From Pleodorina starrii (taxonomy: Eukaryota > Chlorophyta > Chlorophyceae > Chlamydomonadales > Volvocaceae): 64,000 nucleotides of DNA. Shown piece after piece: positions 10,075 to 21,931 of the stretch (position 1 is the stretch's first letter; every line of letters begins with the position of its first letter). The position numbers and the translations under genes were made by a program. The notes under the pieces are model-generated. The model made no database searches. It saw only the letters and a program-made list of their open reading frames with translations, and was not told the DNA's origin. The DNA is taken from NCBI GenBank assembly GCA_030267565.1, contig BRXU01000045.1, positions 508,501-572,500 of the forward strand, given 5' to 3'.

Positions 10075-13000
10075 ATGGAGCGGCCATGTCCAATTCGTCG
10101 GGTGGGCTGCTTATCTCGCATATCTCTTGGTCATGCGATTGCTGCACTTCGGCCCCGGCGGGGCTGTTGGAGGAACAGCTTGCCTCAACCTGCAAGCCAG
10201 CGACGCTTGGAGTGTCATAGCGTTGGCGACGAAGGATCTTTTGACACCGGCTTGACGCGGAGCCAGGAAGCACGTCGCCAGGTGCGTTGGGCGGCGCTTG
10301 CGAGTCAAGTTCCCATGATTTTCTGGGTTATACATGTACATATCGTTAGTTGCTGAATTACACCGGCTTTGCGGCTCGCGCGCAGAGGCGGGTCCGCCGA
10401 CGGGCGTCATCATCAGAATCGCTTGTATGGAGTCCCAGCGAGCCGGCAACTAGCCGCTCGGAGTGGCTTCGGGGCGCCAAGGAGCAGCGCACAGAGGTAA
10501 GCAACAGATAACGCCGCAAACGATTGGGAAGTTCTCCCGGTACCCGGCAGGGTGCTCCGGGTCCCCCCGGTCAACGTCAAGGTTGTTGGCGTTGCGCGTA
10601 ACAGCGCAATCCCTGACCCGCAAAATCACCTCCTTCCGCGCCTTACTTGACCCACCTTGGCTAAGCCCCCCACTTCCGCTCCCTCTCAATCAAGCCAACA
10701 CGCTACCCGTGAACCCGTGAACTCCTCCCCCGGCCTGCATGCCCATTCTCCGCCCCCCGCCCCCTGGCTGGCTGCTCTTAACCAGTACCCTCAAAGCATT
10801 TCACTCTCAACCTTCTCCCGCGCCTCCCTGCAGGTACTGCTGGCCGCGCTCCTCTCCCCGGAGGCTGTCCCCCTGGCGCGCCTGCCCGTGCTGCTGACGC
10901 TCGTGGAGGGCCGACCCGACCTGCGGGAGTGTGTGCTGGGCGCCGCCGCCGGGGGGCTGCCCGCGGTGGCAGCGGCGGTGGCGCGGAGCGACATGCTGCA
11001 GCGGCTGCTGCCCGGCGGTGCGCTGTTGGAGCTGCTGATGGGGCTGGTGAGATTGAGAGCAGCCAGGGGTGGGCAGTCGGGTGTTTGAGTGGTTGTGGGG
11101 AGCCAAGGGAGAGCCTAAAGGGGGCTGACGCAGGAAGCCGGGGCAGCCTGGCTACCTGGACCGGGGGCTCACAGGGTCCTGCCTGCTTGCGTGTATGGGT
11201 TTCGGTTTGTAGGTTCTAGGGATGCGGCTGATGGGGCTGGGGGGAGGACACGACCGGGGCCCGGACACGGCAGCAGCAGCTGGCTCACATCCCAACCGTC
11301 TGCACACGCACATACACACACGCACCGCACATACATACATACGCACTAAGACATTTAAACATTACGCGCACGCGCAGGTCGAGGAGCGGGCGGCGGACCT
11401 GGCACCCGGGGAGCTGCTGGTGGTGGCGCGCATGATCGCGGCCTGGTGCCCGCCCGCCAGCTGCGAAGCGCTGGCGCCTGCGGCCGCCGCCGTCGCGGCA
11501 GCGCTGGCAGACCGCTCCCTGGCGTCTGAACCCGTGATCGGCAGCGGTGGCAGGGACAGAAGCTCTAGCAGCGGTGGTGACGCCGCGGCATCGGCGGCGG
11601 CTACGGATGGCGATGTTGCCGTGCTGGCGGAAGCGCTCGCCGCCCTGCGCCGCTGGTTGCAGTGGCGCGCCAGCGCCGACGGCAGCGGCGGCGGCGGCGG
11701 CTTCAGCGGGCTGCTGCCCGGGTTGCCTGGAGTGGAGGGCGTGGATCAGGCGTTGGCTGGTGGCGTGGTGGAGGAGGGCGCGGGGGAGGCGCTGGAGGGC
11801 GCGCGTGCGGCCGTGATGGCGCTTTTGCGAAGGGTGGGCAGCAGCAGCAGCAGCGACGGCGCCACGGCAGAGGCAGCGTCGGCGGAGCCGTCGGCCATGT
11901 TTGCCGTCCTGTCAGCTGCCGTGCAGTACGGCGTGACGGTGCCGCAGGGCTTGGCAAAGGTAAGGGAAGAAGGGGGCTTCAAGAGGTTTCAGGGACCCGG
12001 CCCGGTGCAGTCCGGGTGGAGGGCGTGGTTCAGTGCGACGCGCCTGCGCGCGACCCTGTTGTGTGTTTTGACGCGTCGCCCATTCTTGTGTATTCGCTTT
12101 TTGAAACTTCAGCCTGTGGGCCACGTTTGCGGGCGCAATTGAGAGACGTGAATGAAATCTCCAGCGAAGAGGCTTCAATGAAAGCTGTCCCTGCCTCTGG
12201 ATGTCCCGCAGACGGCGGCGCGGATGGCGGCCGCGGCGCCGCCGACCCCCCCCGCCTCGTCATCCTCTCCAGCACTGTACGGCGATGACGGACGGGCCGC
12301 CCAGCTTGCGGCGCAGCTCGTGGCGCTCGCTTGCGGCGGCGCTAGCGGCGGCGGCAGCATCTCGCTGACGGCGGCGGAGGTCCGCGACCTGGTCGTGCCG
12401 CAGCTGTACGGCACGCAGCCCGCCTCATTCCTCACCGCCCTGCTCGCAGCGCTACGGGAAGGGCCCCGTATGGGGTCTGTGGCGGCGCCGTCAGCGGCAG
12501 CAGCAGCAATGGAAGGCAGCGCCGGCGGCGCCACGGCGGGATTGCTCGAGGCGTTGGGCTCAGCCGCGGGCCGCTTGGGGCCTGTCGCGCTGGCGCTGGC
12601 AATGGAGTGCACAGCTGATGTAGCAGCGGCGGCGGCATCCCTGGCGGCGCCAGGCAGTGTCGGGGAGGTCGGGGCCGTCGCGGCGTGGCAGATGCTGGCG
12701 GCGGCGGCGGCGCTGGCGGACCAGCGGCAGTCGTCGCCGCCACCGTCGAGCGGCGCGGAGGCGGCCTGCACACCGGATGAGCTGTGCAGGCTGGCAGCGG
12801 CGGCGGCGCGGCTGCAGCGGAGCGGCATTGTCGGCAGCGACGGCGACGGTTCGGAGACTGCGCTAGCGCACGCGGCGCAAGTGCTGACGGCCGTGCAGGC
12901 GGCACCGCTGCAGGAAATCAGCGTCGACGCTGCGGCGGCGCTTGTCGCTGCAGCCTGGAGGGCGGCTGGCGGCGGCGAGGTGCCGGGTTCGCTGGGCTTC

Positions 13001-16000
13001 GGCGGCTTGCCAGGGCCCCTGCTGGACTCCTTGCTCGACCGAATCGCGGTGGCGGCAACCCCCAAAACCGCCGCGCCAGCACGACGCCGCAGCGATCAGC
13101 AGCAGCAGCCGGCGGCAGACGCCGTGGCGGCGGAGCCGTCATCGCTGTCGTACGACCAGGCGCTAGGCGTCCTAGCGGCGGTTGTCGCCGCGTCGGAGGC
13201 GGCCGCCGATGCGGCTCCGTCGACTTCGGACGGCGGCGGAGCCACCGCCGCTGGGACCGTGCCTCCGGATCGCGCGGCGGCGCTCCGCGCCGCCGCGCTG
13301 GTCGCCTGCCGCGCCGTGACGCCGACGGTAGGACAGCTGGACGCCGCCGGCGCGGTCCGGCTGCTGCATTTCGTGGCGCGCATGGAGCACGCCGGCGTGC
13401 GGCCCAACTTCCCGCAGCTTCTGTGGGCGCTGCACGAGCGCCTGCGCGCCCTGGCCACCGCCGACAGCCTTGCCCCGGCCGACGTGCTGGCCGTGCTTCG
13501 CAGCTGCACGGCGCTGCGCTGGCGACCGTCGGTGCTGCTGCGAGACCTCCTGCTGCCACTGCTGCGATGGATGCAGCTGAGTGGTGAAGCGCCGGAGCCC
13601 TCATTTTCCTCGTCGTCATCGTCGTCGCCGATGGCGGCGGCGGCGGTTGCCGCCGGCGCTGCAGCAGCGGCGGCGGACCGGGCAGCAGCCGGAGGCGTCG
13701 GCGACGGACGCGGGAGCGGGAGCGGGAGCGCAGAACGTGCGTGGTCGGCTCGGGAGCTGAAGGACTGCCTGGCGCTCCTCGCCAAGCTGCGCTTCAGCGG
13801 CCCCTTTGCGTCGGCGGTGGTGAAGATGGGCCTGGGCCGGCTGCTGCGCGATTCGGCGGCGGCAGCCGGTGGCGGCGGCGGCAGGGAGGCTGCGGCGGAG
13901 GCGCAGCTGAGCGCTTCGGAGCTCTCGATGCTGCTGTGGGTGTGCGTGTCGACGCGGTACCGGGGCGCGGCGGTGCTGCGGCCGCTGCTGCAGCAGCTCC
14001 TGCAGGTGAGGGGACCACCAGACCATCTGGGTGCGCGATGGGCTGTGGCACGGGGATGGCAGCGTCTCGTGCCTGGGGCCTGCGTTAAGAGCGGCCGGGC
14101 GAGCGAACGAGCGGCCCCTTTGCGTACCGAACAGAAATACGATCGCTGCGCGTTTTCCGCGTGGCACTTGTTTTCGTCCTCTTGCGCGCGCAGGTACCCC
14201 CGGCCCGTGTGCCCGTCAAGGCGGCCGCGCAGGCGGTGTGGGCGGCGGCGCGGCTGGGCGTGGTGGGCGAGCGGCTGGTGCGCTGGGCGCTGGCGTCGTG
14301 TCAGGGGGGCGACAAGCTGGCGACGGCGGCGCCGCAGAGCCTCGCCTGCCTGTGCTGGGGCCTGGCCAAGCTGGGTGGGTCCTAACGCGGGCGCGGGGTT
14401 GGGTTAGACGGCTCTTATAATCTTATTCTTCGGTGCGCTTCGTCCGGGTCGGTGGGTGAGCAGCGGTAAGCGATACTGAGGCGCCGCGGAGCGATGACGA
14501 CCTCGTATTCGACTGGATCGGACCCGTTATGACATGCATGGCCTGCCCAGCATGGGTGGGCATGACTGGTGAGGGAGGCAGCGAAGGCCAGTCCTGAGGC
14601 CAGCGGGGGAGCGGGCATGGGGGCGACTCTCGAAAGGAACTACCGGTAGGTTACGGGACTGAGACGACCCGCTGCCGCGTTTCGGCAGCTTGTGATCCCA
14701 ACACGTTTCTTCAGCTTCAGCTTGTGATCCCCACAGCCTAATCCCAACACATGTTTTGCGACGCCATAGCGCAGCTTTCGACCCGGTACCCCTCGCCCTG
14801 TCCGCGCTCCGGACTTTCGGGGCTCCATCCTCGTTGTGTGCTGCAGGCGTCCGGCCGCCTCGAGCCTTTGTGATGGCGGCGGCGGCCGCCTCGCGCTCGC
14901 AGCTGCGGGCCTTCAAAGCCGCGGAGCTGGCTACCCTGCTCTTCGTGCTTGCCGGCTGGGAAGGACGCCTGCGCGGCGGCGGCGGCGCCGCCGACGACGA
15001 CGGCGCCGCCAGTGTCGTGCGGCACGTCGTGGCGACGCGCGCGGAGTACGACGGTCCGGCGCTCTGCACTGCGGTGTGGGCGCTGCAGCGACTGACGGCG
15101 CCGCCGCCGCCGGACGACCCCGCCGCTGTGACGGCGGACGCCGGCGGCGCCGAGCCCGGCGGCGACGCCGCCGTCGTTGCGGCGCTCGACGCGGCGGCGC
15201 TGCGCTCCTTTGAGGACCAGCTGCTGGCCGTCGACCTCCCGGCCGACCCACGGGTCGGTTTCCCCGACCATCACCTGCTCCGCTACTTCTCCGCCTGCGC
15301 CGCCGCCGACTACCGCCCAGAGCGCCTGCTGCGACGCTACGCGTCGCGCCTGCTGCCGCGCCTGCGCTCCGTGCGCGGCGTGTCGCCCGCGGACGCACCC
15401 GCGGCGGCGGATCGCCTCTCCCGGATGCTCTGGTCGTCGTCGCGCGTGCTGGCAATGTTTGAGCTCCGAAACCCGGATCTCCTGGCTTCCCTGGAGCTGT
15501 GCGCGGAGCGCTGCCAGTCGCAGCTGCGACCGGGGCACCTGGCGGGGTTGCTTAACGCCATGGCGACGCTGGGGCACTACCCGGCCCGCTGGGCGGAGCG
15601 GGGCCTGCTGCGACGCGTGGGCCTGGCGCTGCGGAGCGCGACGCTGACGGAGGCGGGCCTGATCCTGGAGGCGCTTGCGGCATGGAAGCCGCACATGTCG
15701 GCGCCGGGGGCGTCGGCAGCGGCGGCGAAGGCGCAGGAGCAGGAAGCGGGAAATGGGTCGGCGGCGGCGGGGGAGGAGGAGGAGGAGAAGGAGGCGGGGG
15801 AGGAGGAGAGGCAGGGGACCCATCGGCTGAGAGGTCCGACGGCTCAGCGAGTGGATGTGCTCCGGCGGGTGGTGCTGGCGCGGCTCACGCAGCTGTGCGC
15901 GCCTCCACCTCCGCCGCCGAAGCAGCAGCAGCAGCCGACCCTGCCGGCATCAGCTGCCGGCGGTAGCTCTGCGGCCGGGCCGAGCCCCGCCGCCGCCGCC

Positions 16001-19000
16001 GCCGCCGAAGCAGCAGCGGTACCAGTGCAAAGCGCTGCGGCGGCTGCAGTGCCGGCCGCGCAGCAGTCAGCAGCCGACGCCGCGTCGGGCAGCGGCGGCG
16101 GCGCCGCTGGCGCCGCCGCCGCCAGCATCAGCCTGGACGACGCGATGCGGCTGCTGACGGCGCTGGCGAAGCTCCGGTGGCAGTGCGGCGGGCAGGTGGA
16201 GGCGGCGCTGGTGCGCGCGGCGTCGCGGCTGCCCCTGGACCGTCGTCGGCGGCTGCGGGTTCCGGAGCTGACGACGCTGATGTGGGCGCTGGCGTCGCTG
16301 CGGCAGGACTCGCCGGAGCTGCAGGAAGACCTGCAGGTACGAACTTGGTGGTTGGTACGAACTTGGTGGTTGGTTGAAAATTTAGCCGGACGAGCGCCGC
16401 GACGACGACTCTCTCTCACAGATGCGGTCCGTCTGGGGCAACACCACGATATGGCTATGGGTGGGATGGTTGCGGCCGGGTGGCGTTGTTCCGGTTGGTT
16501 GGTTGGTTTGTTGAGTAACGGCATGTTGGTTGGGGTCGCCCAACCATCACCAGCCGCCCAAACCGGCTGGTCGTGGAGGGATTGCAGTACACATGAGATG
16601 GGGATCTCCTGCGCTCGGCACACTGTGTACTCGCGGCGCCGTTACTCTTGTCTCGCACCGGTCTTGCGAACCAACGCCACGCGCTGCTCCGAAACCCCCG
16701 CAGGCCGCCCTCCTTGGCCTCCCACCACAGCCCTCCCTGGCCGCTGAGATGTCCCTCTTGGAGTCGGGCCGCGTGGCTGCCGTACGCGTCGCCGAAGGAA
16801 ACGTCCGTCCTGCCGCCGCCGCGGCTGCGACCGCCGCGACCGCGTCGGCGTCGCCGCCGGCGACGGCGGCGGCGGATGCCGCGCAGGAGCAGGCACCCGC
16901 GGAGCCACCACAGGCTGGCGGCGCTTCGCGCCGTCACGAGCCACCGCCGCCAAGCGGCTCCGGCTCGCCGGAGGGAGCGTCGGTGGCGACGGCGGCGGCG
17001 GCGTCAGACACCGGCAGCAGCAGCAGCAGCAGCACTGAGCGGCCTTCCGAGGATGCAGATGATGGCAGCGGCAGCGGAACCAGAAGCGTTGATGGCGGCG
17101 GCAGTGGCAGTGGTGACGAGGCCGCTGCTGCTCGCCGGGACGTCCAGCTGTTGTCCCGTCCGGCGAAGCCGGCGTCGGCCGTCGACTCCGCCGACGAAGC
17201 GGCGACGGCTGGCGGCACAGGCGGTGGGGCCGCCGCCGCCGGGCACTTTGACCCCGCCGCCGCCATGGCGGCCGCTGCCGCCGCCGTCACCGAGCGCTAC
17301 GAGCAGCAGCTGGTCGGACCCTTGGGTCGCTCGCAGCTGGTTTCGGAGCCCTGGGCCCCCGCCGACGTCTTCAAGGTGCTGTGGGCCTGCGCCAAGATGA
17401 ACCGCCACCCGGGGCCGCTCATCCTGGCGGCGGCGGAGCGCAGCTGGCTGCAGCACACCGCCGCCGGCGGCGGCGATGCGGCGGCGACGGCGCCGCCGCC
17501 GCCGCCGCTGCCGCTGCACACCATCACGGGCCTGCTGTGGTCTCTGTCGGTGTTCCGCCACCACAACGGCTCCTTCGCGCAGCGGCTGGCGGAGCAGCTG
17601 GGGGCTTGGCTGGCGGAGGCTGACGGGGACGTCCAGGGCACGCGGCCACGACCCCCAACAGCGGCAGCGGTTCTAGAAACGACCGGCGGTGGTGGCGGTG
17701 CTGGTCGGGATGGCGCGCCTGCGGCGGAGAACGACGAGCCGAGCCGCGGGCCGGAGCTGCAGCACCTGCCCCAGCAGCAGGAGCGGCAGCAGCAGCAGCA
17801 GCAGGAGCAGCAGCGGCGGCAGGCGGCGTTTGCCAGGCAGGCGGTGCAGGTGGCCGCCTGTCTGTTGGCGGCTCAGGCGGATAGGGCCGACTCGCCGCTC
17901 AACACTGCACTGCCGCCGGAGGTGCGTGCGCGGTTGGTGGCGGCGTGGAGGGCGCGGCTGGCTCAGCGGCTGGCCACGCCGCCCAACAGGTGAGCGGGCG
18001 GGCGCGCGATCGGTGCGAGAGTGAGGGAGGGAGGGGTGCAGCTCCTTGGGAGCGTGTGGGCGGGCGGGGAGCGTGTGGGCGGCTTGGCGGGTACATTGCG
18101 TGTTAGCATGTTGTTACCCGGGCACCGGACGGTTGCAAGGGCGGAAAGGACGGTAAGGGAGAGCGAAGTGAGGTGAGGTGAGGCGTGGGGCAGGTGCTGC
18201 CGGGGTGCGCGGCGTGACTCGTGGTTCACCCAAAAGCTGTGAGCTCAGGCTGCCCCGTGGAAACCAACCGCTCAATCTCCCAAGCCCGACTCCAATCGCA
18301 TCTCCCCGTCCGGAGGTTCAGCGGCTGTCGCAGCTTGATCATCAACGTCCGCAGTGACTCATTATTTTATAAAGGAGCATATCACTCCCTGAACCCCCCG
18401 TCCGTTTGCTAACGCCGTCTCCGTCTCCGCTGCGGTATCTTCTTGTTACCCCGCGCAAACCGCTCGCCACACCGCACCTCCTCAGGCACCAAGCCGACGT
18501 GGTTTCGGTGCTGCGCAAGATGGGCTTCACCGCTGCCGCCAACGTGGCCACACCGGATGGCTGCGCGCTGGTGGACGTGGCGGTGGCGCTGAGGCAGACG
18601 GCGCCGTCCGGGGCGACCGCGGCGGCGGCGGCGGCGGCTCCGCGGCTGCTGGCTCTGGAGCTGGTCGGGCCGCACAACACGGCCGCCAACAGCCCGAGAA
18701 TCCTGGGGGAGGCGGTCCTCAAGTACCGACTGCTGCAGGTGCGTGCGTGCGTGCGTGCGTGCGTGTGTGTATGTGTCCCAGTGGGGTTCTGGGTGTGTGT
18801 GTATCTACATCGGCACGCATCCTTGAGTCCATCCCCAACCCCACGCACACAGACGCACACCCGCACCTCTCCTGGCCGTGCCACAGGCCCGCGGCTACCT
18901 GGTGGTGCCCATCCCCTGCTTCGAGTGGGACCAAATCAACCACAACGACACCTGGACCAAGATGGTATACCTGCAGACCAAAATAGACCGCAGGACGGCG

Positions 19001-19171
19001 GGAGCAGCGGCAGCCGCAGCTGCAGCAGGAGCAGGAGCAAGAGCAGCAGGCGCCGCGCCTCCCGCAACTGCTGCCGGCGGCGGCAATGGCAGCAATGGTG
19101 TGGTGGCAGCTGCTTCATCAGCAGCTCCGCAGCGCGCGGAGGTAGTGAGCGCTGGTGTGGGGGGCGGTTAG
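10075..19171 (+). CDS. Giant OPR-like helical-repeat protein with C-terminal RAP domain
   Basis: Proposed exons are 10075-10281, 10834-11046, 11378-11959, 12212-14005, 14194-14374, 14847-16336, 16704-17989, 18486-18738 and 18887-19171. They sum to 6,291 nt (2,096 residues) with all phases compatible. The last two exons encode a RAP domain (about residues 1970-2036: ALELVGPHNT...LKYRLLQ, then YLVVPIPCFEW...YLQTKI). Upstream lie many degenerate 35-40-residue helical repeats with cores such as LMWALASL, LLNAMATLG, VLWACAKMNR and LLWSLSVFRHH, as in octotricopeptide (OPR)/FASTK-like proteins. These are separated by long Ala/Gly/Ser/Gln low-complexity linkers. RAP/OPR proteins of green algae bind specific chloroplast or mitochondrial transcripts. 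The Arg/Ser/Ala-rich N-terminus resembles a transit peptide. The first exon is the least certain part; an alternative ATG at 10657 reads through into exon 2. A TGTAA at 20033-20037 could be the polyadenylation signal. The RNA target cannot be inferred. Confidence 0.85.
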
Positions 19172-21204
19172 GGAGGGTCACCAGCAGTAGCAGCAACAGC
19201 GGCTGTGCAGCTTCAGATACCGGCACGGCCCGCACGGCCAGAAGCAGGAGCAGGGGCAGGGACAGGAGGGAGGGACGACAGCGGTGGTGATGATTGCGGC
19301 TTTCCGACGCAGTCGCTCCTAAGCAGGCAAGGGGGGACGGCCACCATTCTCAGGTGGTGGTGGGGAAAAGAAGGCGCTGGGAGCTCATTGCCAGGCATCT
19401 AACCGCAGGCTGGCGAGACCGGGGGCGATCAGGGAGGCCTCGAAAAACGCCGTCCCCGATCGGTTTGGAAATGATCGGATATATTTAGGATGTAGGACTC
19501 CGCTTATTGGTTTGGTGGGTACCGGTATTTTGTATCCAGTTACGCTGGGACGCGTGGGAGCCTGCGCGTGGGACGCATGCGCGAGAAGAGACCGTTCTAT
19601 GGGGGGCACGATGGTGGGGGGCACGATGGTGGTGATGGCGGTGATGGTGGTGAGGGAGTACCGGATGCGCGTGCCCGGAAAGCCTGCTGCTCCGCCTGCT
19701 GTGGGAACGACGAGCAAGGACAGCGCCGGAAGCGGGTTGGATCCAGGCTCATGAGTACGCACTGGGGTCTGGGGCCTTCAGAACAGAACGGGGAGCGGAG
19801 CGCGTGGATGGAGCGACAACGTGAGAGGGTTGGATCGAGCGATAGGTAAAGAGGGCCAGCGCCGCTCGAGAGGGTGGCGGCATCACGAGCGGGGTGTACC
19901 GTGTTGGAAGCGAGCGCACCTGCATGCATGCATCTCGCTGCTATCTTGCACCTGAACCTGCACCGGCGGCGGCGGGGAGGGCAGGGCAGGGCAGGGGCGG
20001 AGCCCCAGGGTCCGCAGCCCACTGTAACAACAGCTGCAGGGAGGGCGTCGGCGTGTCCTCTCTGTCGGGGGACTGCGCGCAGGAGAACTTTCGGCAGGAA
20101 ACCTTTCTTCGGAGTCTCGGCATCTCGCAGGTCTGGCGCTTCTGAGCGTCTGGGGCCACCGGCCAGATGCCTCAAATCGCGCGGCGCCGGAGCAAAGCGG
20201 GGCAACCGGCGGCGTTGGCGGCTGGCGCTTTCGCGCTTTGGCTGCTCGCATGGGATACGGTCACGGAACCACGGATGGATGCGCCAGCGCTCTTGGGTTT
20301 GTGCGCTTGGGTAAAGACGTTCTTGAGGATCGAGGAGGCCGGCAATGGCACTCGTGGCGTTCATTGGGATGAGGGAATCTGGGCGGCAACGGACCCAGAA
20401 CATCGTGAGCGCGGCCGATGCGGGTGATGCGAGAGCTAGCCGCAGCGCGGGCGGTAAGAAAGACCAACCGCAGCGAAACGAAGGAACCGAAGGGATCGAG
20501 CTGGGAGCCGTGATGGCGTGTCGCGTGTGGGTGGGAGCTTTGCGTGCGCTTGGGTGCAAGGGAACGAAGCACCGGCCCGAGCGGGTCAAACCAGGTCAAG
20601 AGTCAGGTCAGGCGTCAGGTCAGGATACGCATGAAGTCGGGTCGGGATACGTATGAAGTCAGGTCAGGATATGCATGATATTGCCGTTCTTGCCCGCAGA
20701 GGCGTGACCTCGTCTGTTCCATTCTCCCAATCGAGGTTTGCTTCCCTAGGGTCCCACATGACCGAGTGCACCACGGCAGCCCGAAGCGGTCCTATCATAA
20801 CACCCGAACCGCCTCGCGAAAGGAAGAGGGCAGGGGGCAGGAGGAGGTGGCTGTCCACCACTGACCGAGACCCGACTGATCAGCTGGTGCACTAGGTTAG
20901 GGCAACACGTGCCAGGGGCCCAGGGCACAAGTGCTGTGGACCTGCAGCGCATCGGGCCTCACGGCTCCCTCCGGGGAGGGGGGGAGGACGGGAGCTTTCA
21001 ACGAGGGGTTGAGCAGTAAGGGGCGGGGGGTTTCAAAGGCACAAAAACGATGAAAGCCCCAGGGGTGGAGCAAAGGAGATCGCGCTGTCATGACCCCCTT
21101 CGCTGCGCTGTCGCCCACGTACTTTTCTGTCTGGGTCTGGGTTGGTCCGGCAGCGAAGCGGTGGCAGTCGCTGAGGTAATTGGCACGGTAACATGTTGAT
21201 TTGG
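19172..21204. other. 3' flank of the RAP gene and intergenic DNA
   Basis: The first ~860 bases probably are 3' UTR up to TGTAA at 20033-20037. Beyond it I see no supported gene: open frames in all six frames are short or compositionally like GC-rich noncoding DNA. A GGGGGGCACGATGGT duplication followed by GGTGAT-type repeats lies at about 19600-19655. Short AGTCAGGTCAGGATA-like repeats lie at about 20590-20680. Confidence 0.45.
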
Positions 21205-21420
21205 TATGTCCTCTGGAAAGGCGTAAAACTCTAAACGCAGAATGTGCACACACAAACGGATATGCAGTTGAAAGCGCACACACCGAGTTCACGCGCGTGG
21301 CGTGGGTGCTGCGCTTGCACAAGTCTTGCAGCTGCCAAAGAGAGTTGCGGAGTTGCGGATCCCTGGGCTCCGGCGGACGCGGCCATGCATCGACATGCCG
21401 TTTGCGTAGCATGCCGTGGC
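21205..21420 (-). repeat. Repeat arm, inverted partner of about 8980-9170
   Basis: The reverse complement shows the same ordered blocks as 8980-9170 (GGATCCGCAACTC; GGCAGCTGCA; CATTCTG; TTTTACGC) with clear divergence. It lies next to dispersed-repeat copy B, mirroring the arrangement at 8.6-9.2 kb. Confidence 0.55.
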
Positions 21421-21609
21421 CTCCGTGGCAATGTGCGAGAACGTACGGTAACATGGATTTACGGTCATGAATGAGTCGTAGCCCGAGCCTGATGGCTTCA
21501 AAGGGCTGCCTCGGCTGTAGCGTGATGTGTATGTGATTTGTAGGCTCAAGAGGCATAATGTAAGGGCTAAATGTGATTTCTAGCCATCAAATATCAAAAA
21601 TCTTTATCT

Positions 21610-21880
21610 GCACATGTGTTTAATGCTAATTTTTAGCCGGAGATGCCCATGCTCGTTTGGCGGGCACCGTCAATCACAGAATGGAGTCACAAATCGAGTA
21701 TCGGCGACCAAAAAGTTTACAAATAAGAAATATAAAATACACAATCTTCTTATGGGATGTGATTGATGAGCGTTACCAACCGGATGGACGCACTGCGCCG
21801 GCCTGTGGATTGTCGTAGTGGGCCTTCGCCCTTCGGATTGACGAAAGTTGCCCTTCGGATTAACGGAGTTGCCCATAGAA
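21610..21880 (+). repeat. Dispersed repeat, copy B
   Basis: It aligns over about 270 bases with 34190-34460: TTTTAGCCGGAG, GCCCATGCTCGTTTG, CGAGTATCGGCGA, CTTATGGGATG, GCGCACTGCGC, and repeated CCCTTCGGATT words follow in the same order. It ends close to a strong GC hairpin at 21891-21931 that is absent from the other copy. Confidence 0.75.
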
Positions 21881-21890
21881 CTGCCTTTTT

Positions 21891-21931
21891 GGGCGGGGCC
21901 CCAGCGCGAAGCGCCCAGGGGGGCCCCGCCC
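21891..21931. repeat. GC-rich inverted repeat (hairpin)
   Basis: Arms GGGCGGGGCCCC (21891-21902) and GGGGCCCCGCCC (21920-21931) are perfect complements, around a short GC-rich spacer that is itself partly self-complementary (AGCGC / GCGC). Function is unknown. Confidence 0.7.

Noticed and set aside
10657..11088. ATG at 10657 as the start of the RAP-domain protein
   Set aside because: It is in frame with exon 2, but the CCTCCCTGCAG|GTACTG junction has a good pyrimidine tract and an upstream exon (10075-10281) joins in phase with a transit-peptide-like sequence. Kept as an alternative only.
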